From: Gammaproteobacteria bacterium RIFCSPHIGHO2_12_FULL_45_12
GTDB taxonomy: Bacteria; Pseudomonadota; Gammaproteobacteria; DSM-16500
Direction of reading: 5' to 3'
DNA length: 11,377 nt
NCBI GenBank assembly: GCA_001801665.1
Contig: MGYH01000025.1
Coordinates: 17,217-28,593, forward strand
Every line of letters begins with the position of its first letter. Within the stretch, counting starts at the first letter, position 1. The notes beneath the pieces are model-generated. The model did not search any database. It saw only the letters and a program-made list of their open reading frames with translations, and was not told where the DNA came from. Below are positions 1 to 5,871 of this stretch, piece by piece. Position numbers and translations under genes: made by a program.

Positions 1-600
1 CTGGCCTCGGTCATTACTTATGAGCGTAATGCATTCGGAAATCATACCAATACCTCCGTGCAGCCCATTCAAATAAAGGCACTCAGGGACGGCAAGGCGA
101 TAAGTGAAGCACTCGCCACCAAACCCTCTTCGGCACCCGCCGAAGCGTCGGAGGTGACACCGCCCAAAGGAAAAGCGGCATCCGTTGCGGGAGCCGCGCC
201 TCTGCCTGTTGCTCAGCCTGACAATGCGTCTGTCAGTGCAGCGACTGCTGGGACAAGCGCCTCTGCTGCAGAGGATATGAAGTCCGTCATGATGCGGGGA
301 GAGAAAGTGTATATGAGTACTTGCGCTGTGTGTCATCAGCCAAGCGGTGCGGGCATGCCGCCCACTTTTCCGGCCTTGAAAGGCAGTCCCATTGCGACAG
401 GGCCAATCGCGGGGCATATTGACCGTGTGCTGAACGGCAAACCGGGTACGGCCATGCAGGCGTTTAAAACACAGCTCAGTGACCAAGAGTTGGCTGATGT
501 CATTACCTATGAACGCAATGCGTTTGGAAATAATACAGGTACGCTGGCGAAGCCAGATGACATTAAAGCGGCTCGTCAATCAAGTGTGAACAATCAATAA
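1..600 (+). CDS. coxB: Cytochrome c oxidase subunit II, C-terminal part with fused cytochrome c domains (5' end outside window)
   Basis: The reading frame is open from base 1 and ends at TAA 598-600, so the window holds only the C-terminal ~199 codons. The first residues (LASVITYERNAFGN) are the tail of one cytochrome c domain. An Ala/Ser/Pro-rich linker follows (about bases 110-270), then a full second domain with haem-attachment motif CAVCH (bases 322-336), a probable axial Met in GTAMQAF (codon 454-456) and a repeat of the same tail, LADVITYERNAFGN. It is therefore a caa3-style subunit II with at least two tandem C-type domains. The family role is to accept electrons from cytochrome c at the periplasmic face and pass them to subunit I. 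The CuA domain and transmembrane helices lie upstream and cannot be seen, so the coxB name rests on the coxA-ctaG-coxC context. A free-standing multihaem cytochrome is the alternative. Confidence 0.85.
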   Translation: MASVITYERNAFGNHTNTSVQPIQIKALRDGKAISEALATKPSSAPAEASEVTPPKGKAASVAGAAPLPVAQPDNASVSAATAGTSASAAEDMKSVMMRGEKVYMSTCAVCHQPSGAGMPPTFPALKGSPIATGPIAGHIDRVLNGKPGTAMQAFKTQLSDQELADVITYERNAFGNNTGTLAKPDDIKAARQSSVNNQ

Positions 601-602
601 CC

Positions 603-609
603 GGGAGGG
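603..609 (+). promoter_or_regulatory. Strong Shine-Dalgarno site for coxA
   Basis: GGGAGGG lies 4 bases before the coxA ATG in the 13-base gap after the coxB stop. It is the strongest ribosome binding site in the operon and fixes the coxA start at 614, ahead of the His-rich stretch. Confidence 0.7.
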
Positions 610-613
610 AACT

Positions 614-2275
614 ATGAGCCACGAACAGACCCACACTCACGCGCACGGACATCACCATGCACATGAAGCCCCTCATCATCATTCGATGAAGCATGGTTTC
701 TGGAAGTGGTTATCCGGCTGGGTGACCACCACCAACCATAAGGATATTGGCACGCTTTACTTGATACTGAGTTTAACGATGTTTTTTTATGGCGGTGGAA
801 TGGCGCTCTTGATTCGCTTGCAATTATTTGAACCTGGCGCCCGATTTTTTGACCCCAATTTTTATAATGTGCTGGTGACGGTGCATGGTCTGGTCATGGT
901 GTTTGGTGTCATTATGCCCGCGTTTGTGGGCCTGGCAAACTGGATGGTGCCCATGATGATTGGTGCGCCAGATATGGCGTTGCCACGGTTGAATAACTGG
1001 AGTTTCTGGTTGTTGCCATTTGCCTTTACGCTGCTAACCCTCTCATTGTTGGTGCCAGGGTCAGGACCCAATTTTGGTTGGACATTATACGCGCCCTTGT
1101 CAACAACCTACGGGCCACCCAGTACCGATTATTTGATTGTCGCCATCCACCTGATGGGCATCTCCTCGGTGTTGGGCGCCATTAATATCATTGCGACCAT
1201 TACCAATTTGCGCGCACCCGGCATGACATGGATGAAGATGCCGCTTTTTGTCTGGACCTGGTTCATTACGGCGTTCTTGTTGATTGGCGCGATGCCGGTG
1301 TTGGCGGGTGTGGTGACCATGATTTTGTTTGACCGCCATTTTGGTACCAGCTTTTTCAATGCGGCAGGTGGCGGCGACCCCATCATGTATCAACATTTGT
1401 TCTGGTTCTTCGGGCATCCTGAAGTCTATATTATGATATTGCCCGCCTTTGGCATCATATCGGAAGTCATCCCCACCTTTAGCCGCAAGCGGCTATTTGG
1501 CTACGAATTTATGGTGGGTGCTGTTGCGGCCATTGCGCTTTTATCTTATGTCGTGTGGGGCCACCACATGTTTACGGCTGGCATGGCATTGGGCACGCAG
1601 TTATATTTTATGTACATCACCATGTTAATTGCCGTGCCAACGGGCATTAAGGTCTTTAACTGGGTGGGCACCATGTGGCGCGGGTCGCTCAGTTTTGAAA
1701 CGCCCATGTTGTTTGCCATTGCGTTTGTCGTGTTATTTACCATCGGTGGTTTTTCAGGCTTGATGTTGTCGATTGTTCCGGCGGACTATCAATATCAGGA
1801 CACTTATTTTGTGGTGGCACATTTCCATTATGTGCTGGTGACAGGCGCGTTGTTCTCCATTTTTTGCGCGGTCTATTACTGGCTGCCAAAATGGACAGGC
1901 CGTTATTATGATGAAACCCTGGGTAAGTGGCATTTCTGGCTAACCGTCATCAGTGTGAATGTGACCTTTTTTCCGATGCATTTTTTAGGATTAGCGGGGA
2001 TGCCGCGGCGAGTCACTGACTATGCGCTGCAATATACCACCATGAACATGGTCTGTACGGTAGGTGCATTTGTACTCGGGTTTGCACAATTGATTTTCTT
2101 GTATAATGTGTTGTCAACCATGTTTGGCAAAGGTAAAAAAGCCGATGCGAAGGTGTGGGATGGTTCACATGGGCTGGAGTGGACGCTGGATTCGCCAGCC
2201 CCCTATCACAGTTTCACCACCCCACCGACCTTGAAATTAATTTCAAATGAAGTGGAACACAAGTTTGAACATTAA
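614..2275 (+). CDS. coxA: Cytochrome c oxidase subunit I (haem-copper oxidase, A type)
   Basis: This is the catalytic subunit that reduces O2 to water and pumps protons in the inner membrane; 553 residues, normal for the family. The ligands are all visible: low-spin haem His91 (TVHGLVMVFG), CuB His268 and cross-linked Tyr272 in GHPEVY, CuB His317/His318 (VVWGHHMF), and haem ligands His403 and His405 (AHFHYV). D-channel Asp120 (IGAPDMALPR), Glu270 and K-channel Lys346 (PTGIKVF) are present, which marks it as an A-family proton-pumping oxidase. Unusual is a soluble N-terminal tail with 12 histidines in the first 27 residues. It sits 13 bases after coxB and 25 bases before ctaG in the same operon. 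Confidence 0.98.
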   Translation: MSHEQTHTHAHGHHHAHEAPHHHSMKHGFWKWLSGWVTTTNHKDIGTLYLILSLTMFFYGGGMALLIRLQLFEPGARFFDPNFYNVLVTVHGLVMVFGVIMPAFVGLANWMVPMMIGAPDMALPRLNNWSFWLLPFAFTLLTLSLLVPGSGPNFGWTLYAPLSTTYGPPSTDYLIVAIHLMGISSVLGAINIIATITNLRAPGMTWMKMPLFVWTWFITAFLLIGAMPVLAGVVTMILFDRHFGTSFFNAAGGGDPIMYQHLFWFFGHPEVYIMILPAFGIISEVIPTFSRKRLFGYEFMVGAVAAIALLSYVVWGHHMFTAGMALGTQLYFMYITMLIAVPTGIKVFNWVGTMWRGSLSFETPMLFAIAFVVLFTIGGFSGLMLSIVPADYQYQDTYFVVAHFHYVLVTGALFSIFCAVYYWLPKWTGRYYDETLGKWHFWLTVISVNVTFFPMHFLGLAGMPRRVTDYALQYTTMNMVCTVGAFVLGFAQLIFLYNVLSTMFGKGKKADAKVWDGSHGLEWTLDSPAPYHSFTTPPTLKLISNEVEHKFEH

Positions 2276-2300
2276 ACTGACCAGCCAGGACATGAATTAG

Positions 2301-2864
2301 ATGTCAGAACAACGATCACATAAAAAAGTCATTATCATCGGCGGGGCGGCAGCCGCCGTGATGTTTATGTTTTGTTTTGCCATCGTGCCAGTTTATAGCG
2401 TGATTTGCCGAGCAACGGGCATTAACACGTCTGCTCCTGATACCTCGCTGATTACGCCAGCCGAACTGGCAGCGATGAAAAAACCTGAAGATGTCACGCG
2501 GAATATTAAGGTTCAGTTTGTCGCGGTGAATAATATGGGGTTACCGTGGGAGTTTTATCCGCGAGTGAACACGGTGATCGTGCATCCAGGTAAAAATGCA
2601 AAAGTTTATTTTCATGCCAAAAATACCACCAGCAAGCCGATGACGGTTCAGGCCATTCCCAGCATGACACCCTCGGAATCACTGGGTCATTTTCATAAGA
2701 TAGAATGTTTTTGCTTCCGTCAGCAAACCTTGCAGGGCCATGAAAGCAAGGAAATGCCACTGGTGTTTCAGGTGGACAGCGATTTGCCAAAATCAGTCAG
2801 AACCATTACGCTAGCGTATACTTTATTTGATGTCACTCCCAAAGCAACAAGGAAGCAGTCATGA
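2301..2864 (+). CDS. ctaG: Cytochrome c oxidase assembly protein CtaG/Cox11 (CuB copper chaperone)
   Basis: Cox11/CtaG delivers copper to the CuB centre of subunit I. It is anchored by one N-terminal helix with its domain in the periplasm. The 187-residue protein has the helix at residues 9-32, then VPVYSVICRATG (with Cys36) and the immunoglobulin-like copper domain. The copper-binding CFCF motif is at residues 136-139 (IECFCFRQQTL), followed by EMPLVFQVD and the closing TLAYTLFDV, all typical of the family. AGGA at 2287-2290 is a modest ribosome binding site 10 bases upstream of the ATG. Its stop overlaps the coxC start as ATGA, implying translational coupling. Confidence 0.97.
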   Translation: MSEQRSHKKVIIIGGAAAAVMFMFCFAIVPVYSVICRATGINTSAPDTSLITPAELAAMKKPEDVTRNIKVQFVAVNNMGLPWEFYPRVNTVIVHPGKNAKVYFHAKNTTSKPMTVQAIPSMTPSESLGHFHKIECFCFRQQTLQGHESKEMPLVFQVDSDLPKSVRTITLAYTLFDVTPKATRKQS

Positions 2865-3793
2865 CGAATCAATCGATCGCAAAAAAAGTCGATCAACCCG
2901 TTAAATATTATTTTATTGCGGATCCCTCTTATTGGCCACTGATGGGTTCATTGGGTGCGTTTTTCACGGTGCTTGGGCTCGTGCAGGTGCTGCACGGCGG
3001 TCTTGTCGGTCCTTACTTGATGGTGCTTGGTCTGGGATTGTTAGTCTTGACCATGGCAGGCTGGTTTGGACGCGTGATTCAGGAAAGCCTTGAGGGCTTG
3101 CACAGTGAGCAAATGCACCGTACATATGTCTATGGCATGTTGTGGTTTATTTTTTCAGAGATTTTTTTGTTTGGCGTCTTTTTTGGCGCGTTATTTTATG
3201 TTCGGGTATTTGTATTGACGGAACTTGGAAATGCGGTCGGTGAAATTGGCGATATGCTCTTGTTGTCAAAAGGTGCAGCAACGCATCAATATCTTTGGCC
3301 CAATTTTCAGTACATTTGGCCGCTATTAAAAAACCCTAATCCGCAGCTGTTCATAGCACCAAAACAGGTGGTCAACACGTGGGAAATTCCCGCTTTAAAC
3401 ACATTGATCTTGTTAAGCAGCGCGGTAACCGTGACTTGGTCGCATTGGGGCTTGAAGAAAAATAATCGCAATATCATGTTGATTGGTTTGGCCTTAACCA
3501 TTTTTCTGGGTTGCATATTCGAAGGGTTTCAAGTGCATGAGTATATGGCTGCCTACACGGAATATGGTTTGACGTTAGCGAGCGGTATTTACGGATCCAC
3601 TTTTTTCACCTTGACGGGCTTGCATGCCATGCATGTTAGCGTCGGCATCATCATGTTAAGTGTCATCTTCGTCCGTTGCTGGAAGCACCACTTTACGCCA
3701 GCGCATCATTTTGCTTATCAAGCGGTTTCATGGTACTGGCATTTTGTGGATGTTGTCTGGTTGGTGCTTTTCGTGTTTGTGTACTGGTTGTAA
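2861..3793 (+). CDS. coxC: Cytochrome c oxidase subunit III
   Basis: This is the membrane subunit III that stabilises the oxidase core. The 310-residue protein keeps the family signatures: GMLWFIFSEIFLFGVFFGA with Glu100, LGCIFEGFQVHEY (218-228), YGSTFFTLTGLHAMHVSVG (244-262) and a C-terminal WYWHFVDVVWL (291-301). Between helices III and IV there is an extra loop of about 50 residues (122-172, containing LWPNFQYIWPLLKNPNPQLF). This is longer than in the mitochondrial protein but of the kind found in gammaproteobacterial subunits. AAGGA at 2849-2853 sits 7 bases before the ATG. It overlaps ctaG by 4 bases, and the sulfurtransferase begins 3 bases after its stop. Confidence 0.97.
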   Translation: MTNQSIAKKVDQPVKYYFIADPSYWPLMGSLGAFFTVLGLVQVLHGGLVGPYLMVLGLGLLVLTMAGWFGRVIQESLEGLHSEQMHRTYVYGMLWFIFSEIFLFGVFFGALFYVRVFVLTELGNAVGEIGDMLLLSKGAATHQYLWPNFQYIWPLLKNPNPQLFIAPKQVVNTWEIPALNTLILLSSAVTVTWSHWGLKKNNRNIMLIGLALTIFLGCIFEGFQVHEYMAAYTEYGLTLASGIYGSTFFTLTGLHAMHVSVGIIMLSVIFVRCWKHHFTPAHHFAYQAVSWYWHFVDVVWLVLFVFVYWL

Positions 3794-3796
3794 GTC

Positions 3797-4687
3797 ATGT
3801 CCTGGCTGATCAACGCGGCACAATTAGACCGGCTTCGAAAAAACCCCAAAAATGTGGTGATTCTGGACGCAAGCGGATATTATTCAGACAAAAGTTACTC
3901 TGCTGAGCAAGCGTTTTTTCAATCTCACATTGCAGGTGCGCGCTTTCTGGATTTTAATCGCTTTCATGACAAGCATAGCAGCTTGCCTAATATGCTGAGC
4001 CGCGATGAAGTGGTGATCAGTGACAATATCAGCAAGCTTGGGATTACCAGCGAACATAAAATTGTCTTGTATGATAGAGATGAGCAAAGAACCAGTTGTC
4101 GTGCCGCGTGGATGTTTAAAGTGTTTGGCCATCATGCGAGCCAACTATTTATTTTAGATGGTGGTTATGCGTCTTGGGAAAAATACGGCGGCAAGGTTAG
4201 CGTGGGTGAACCAGCGTCCATTCCAGTCAAGCCGCCCTATCCGGTTAACTATGAAGCGCGATATATTCGCACGTTGCTGCAAATGAAAGCCAACCTGCAT
4301 CATCTTAAGGAGCAAGTCATCGACGTTCGTCACGCCGTCAGATTTGCAGGAGGCCCTGAACCAAGACCAGGATTACGCCACGGTCACCTTCCCGACAGTT
4401 TTTCATTCCCCTTCAGTTGTTTTTTTGAATCGACAGGTGAGTGGAAGTCACTCGATAAGATTCGAAAACAATTGCTAGGTATCGGTGTGGATTTAGACAA
4501 ACCCATCATCGCCACCTGCGGATCTGGGGTAACCGCCGCCATTTTAGACTTTACACTGGATTTATTGAACCACGACTCACATGCCGTTTACGATGGCTCC
4601 TGGGTTGAGTGGGGCGCAGAAGTCCTTTATCCGGGTGAGGAGTCACTCTCTGAAAGACCGGTCAAAACCAGCCTAGAGCCCAAATAA
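3797..4687 (+). CDS. Two-domain sulfurtransferase (3-mercaptopyruvate/thiosulfate type, SseA-like)
   Basis: Tandem rhodanese domains fill the 296 residues: an inactive N-terminal domain (about 1-135, ending FILDGGYASWE) and a catalytic C-terminal one (about 155-285). Active-site Cys241 lies in CGSGVTA, the loop form typical of mercaptopyruvate sulfurtransferases; DVR (176-178), GHLPDS and YDGSW are also present. Such enzymes move a sulfane sulfur to cyanide, thiols or protein acceptors; no signal peptide is seen, so it is probably cytoplasmic. It begins 3 bases after the coxC stop with no clear Shine-Dalgarno site, so it probably depends on coupling to coxC. SURF1, ctaA and ctaB, often found near here, are absent from the window. 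Substrate choice cannot be settled from sequence. Confidence 0.9.
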   Translation: MSWLINAAQLDRLRKNPKNVVILDASGYYSDKSYSAEQAFFQSHIAGARFLDFNRFHDKHSSLPNMLSRDEVVISDNISKLGITSEHKIVLYDRDEQRTSCRAAWMFKVFGHHASQLFILDGGYASWEKYGGKVSVGEPASIPVKPPYPVNYEARYIRTLLQMKANLHHLKEQVIDVRHAVRFAGGPEPRPGLRHGHLPDSFSFPFSCFFESTGEWKSLDKIRKQLLGIGVDLDKPIIATCGSGVTAAILDFTLDLLNHDSHAVYDGSWVEWGAEVLYPGEESLSERPVKTSLEPK

Positions 4688-4761
4688 GGATTAACAAAGC
4701 GTGCTAATTGCGTAATAATATCTTCCATTCTGTAGCTTTGATTGATCATGAAGCGGGTATA

Positions 4762-4892
4762 GTGGATAACCTAGCTTAGGTTACAAAAATGAGCTGTCAT
4801 TCTGAGCGAAGCGAAGAATCTCCAAAAAAACACGAGATCCTTCGTCACCAAAAACGCCCATCAGCAACTGTAACCTAAGCTAGGTTGCCTGC
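4762..4892. mobile_element. MITE-like element with 23-bp terminal inverted repeats and TATA target duplication
   Basis: The left end 4762-4784 and right end 4870-4892 are inverted copies matching at 19 of 23 positions. The inner 17 bases are identical and all four differences are transitions in the outer six bases (GTGGAT versus GCAGGC). TATA stands directly outside each end (4758-4761 and 4893-4896), consistent with a TA or TATA target duplication as made by IS630/Tc1-mariner-type transposases. The inner part of each end is itself palindromic (AACCTA, GCT, TAGGTT). There is no coding capacity. It lies between the sulfurtransferase stop and the tRNA gene. No transposase is in the window, so the family assignment is inferred. 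Confidence 0.65.
4794..4845. repeat. Truncated hairpin repeat inside the MITE
   Basis: The left arm, starting CTGTCATTCTGAGCGAAGCG, resembles a short dispersed repeat I recall from many bacterial genomes, normally closed by a full complementary arm ending in AATGACAG. Here only part of the right arm remains: 4811-4822 pairs with 4834-4845 with one mismatch and one G-T pair around an A-rich loop. The rest of the right arm has been lost or replaced. Recognition is from memory, not a search. Confidence 0.5.
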
Positions 4893-4906
4893 TATATGTG
4901 CCTTTC

Positions 4907-4981
4907 GCTCCCTTCGTCTAGTGGTTAGGACGTCGCCCTCTCACGGCGGTAACACCAGTTCGAATCTGGTAGGGAGCGCCA
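4907..4981 (+). tRNA. tRNA-Glu (anticodon CTC)
   Basis: The 75-base gene folds as a standard cloverleaf. Acceptor stem GCTCCCT (4907-4913) pairs with AGGGAGC (4971-4977), followed by discriminator G and an encoded CCA (4979-4981). The anticodon stem is 4933-4937 with 4945-4949 (one T-G pair); its loop CTCTCAC places CTC at 4940-4942, which reads GAG. The T arm contains GTTCGAATC, and the 5' part TTCGTCTAGTGGTTAGGAC is typical of bacterial tRNA-Glu. It stands at the junction between the respiratory operon and AT-rich accessory DNA, a common integration position. The MITE ends 14 bases upstream. Confidence 0.97.
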
Positions 4982-5064
4982 ATTTAATCAAATAGCTACA
5001 GTTTAACGTGTGCAAGATAAGATCAATATCGGTAAATTATCGGTAATATCCCTTGTTGAAATTT

Positions 5065-5475
5065 CTAGTTAAATAATCCTGATTTATCTTTTAGTTGGGT
5101 GCATTTGATCTTGTCGGTTACGTTGCATAATATTTTTGAATCAGAGCTTACTTCCACGCTTTGATTATTAATGCGCTCATCATTTATACATAACGTAAAC
5201 TCAAGAGTTATATTTTTATCCTTTACTTGCCTATCGACTTTATTTAGATGTTTCGGAGAGAATTTGTAAATACCTAGGCTGCAGCCGCCATCTAAATATA
5301 CAACTTGGTTGGGATTATTAGTTTTGAAATTTACTTTAATACCTACATAGGTAGTATCAGGTGAAAAAAACATACAAGTAGTTTCTGCGGGGGATGGGTG
5401 CTTGCATTTTTCGGCCATTCCAATACTGGGGATAATTATGCATGCACAGCACAATAACCATAATTTTAAGTTCAT
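5065..5475 (-). CDS. Secreted Cys-rich protein of unknown function
   Basis: I do not recognise this 136-residue protein. It opens with a clear Sec signal peptide: MNLKLWLLCC, a hydrophobic run to about residue 18, then a likely cut after GMA at 21/22. The mature part has six cysteines (24, 34, 65, 96, 117, 125), an even number that would suit three disulfides in the periplasm or outside the cell, and many Lys and Asn residues. There is no lipobox. Its ATG overlaps the stop of the upstream membrane-protein gene as ATGA, and AAGGA (5482-5486) lies 6 bases before the start, so it is both coupled and independently initiated. It is the last gene of the AbiE-KAP operon. The signal peptide is well supported; the role is unknown. 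Confidence 0.8.
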   Translation of the reverse strand: MNLKLWLLCCACIIIPSIGMAEKCKHPSPAETTCMFFSPDTTYVGIKVNFKTNNPNQVVYLDGGCSLGIYKFSPKHLNKVDRQVKDKNITLEFTLCINDERINNQSVEVSSDSKILCNVTDKIKCTQLKDKSGLFN

Positions 5476-5813
5476 TGCTTATCCTTGACGATCAAAGTAA
5501 AAAAAGTTACTACCGTTAAATACAGACCAGCTAAATCTAGCCAAAATACACAATCTAATATTTTAAATGGCGCTTTTACATTTATGTTTTTGTCGGGGGT
5601 GAACTCTAGTAGTAAATCAAAAAGACTTTCATGTGAGTATAAAATGAATGTTATAGCTATAGCATACAAAAGCAACGGAATAAAAAAAGTGAATTTAAAT
5701 GATTTATTGGGCGCATTCCATAATAAAAATGCAGTTGCAGTAGCAAGTAATATATTTATATTCATAATAGTAGATAAATAACTTTGCGCATAACTGATTA
5801 TTTGTTCATTCAT
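5472..5813 (-). CDS. Small three-helix membrane protein of unknown function
   Basis: The 113-residue protein has three hydrophobic stretches (about 12-33, 41-60 and 86-109) separated by short polar loops, and a Lys-rich C-terminal tail ending KDKQ. It is probably an inner-membrane protein. No family motif is recognised. The start at 5813 is supported by AAAGGA (5821-5826) 7 bases upstream. It begins 58 bases after the KAP NTPase stop and overlaps the secreted protein by 4 bases. Many KAP NTPases have transmembrane helices inserted inside the NTPase domain, while the one upstream appears to have none. A separate membrane partner is therefore a reasonable but unproven idea. Confidence 0.78.
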   Translation of the reverse strand: MNEQIISYAQSYLSTIMNINILLATATAFLLWNAPNKSFKFTFFIPLLLYAIAITFILYSHESLFDLLLEFTPDKNINVKAPFKILDCVFWLDLAGLYLTVVTFFTLIVKDKQ

Positions 5814-5871
5814 GAATTAATCCTTTATTTTTTGGAAGCCTTCCATTGATCTAATTTATTAAATTGATTCG

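Noticed and set aside
862..1743. Minus-strand open frames of 65-105 codons inside coxA
   Set aside because: They lie wholly opposite a strongly conserved gene, have no family features and no ribosome binding sites; they are antisense shadows.
4768..4784. Palindromic MITE end as the terminator of the oxidase operon
   Set aside because: The 6-bp AT-rich stem with a 3-base loop is weak and is followed by A residues, not T; no terminator is claimed for this operon.
5027..5046. Two TATCGGTAA copies 11 bases apart, as iterons or an attachment core
   Set aside because: Only two short copies, with no replication gene or integrase nearby; could be chance in AT-rich DNA.
5485..5781. 98-codon plus-strand frame opposite the three-helix protein gene
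   Set aside because: The minus-strand frame has a good Shine-Dalgarno site, clear helices and an ATGA overlap with its neighbour; the plus frame has none of these.
5831..5850. GGAAG-C-CTTCC palindrome between the KAP stop and the membrane-protein gene as a terminator
   Set aside because: The loop is too small to fold as RNA and no T-run follows on the minus strand; the downstream gene looks co-transcribed.
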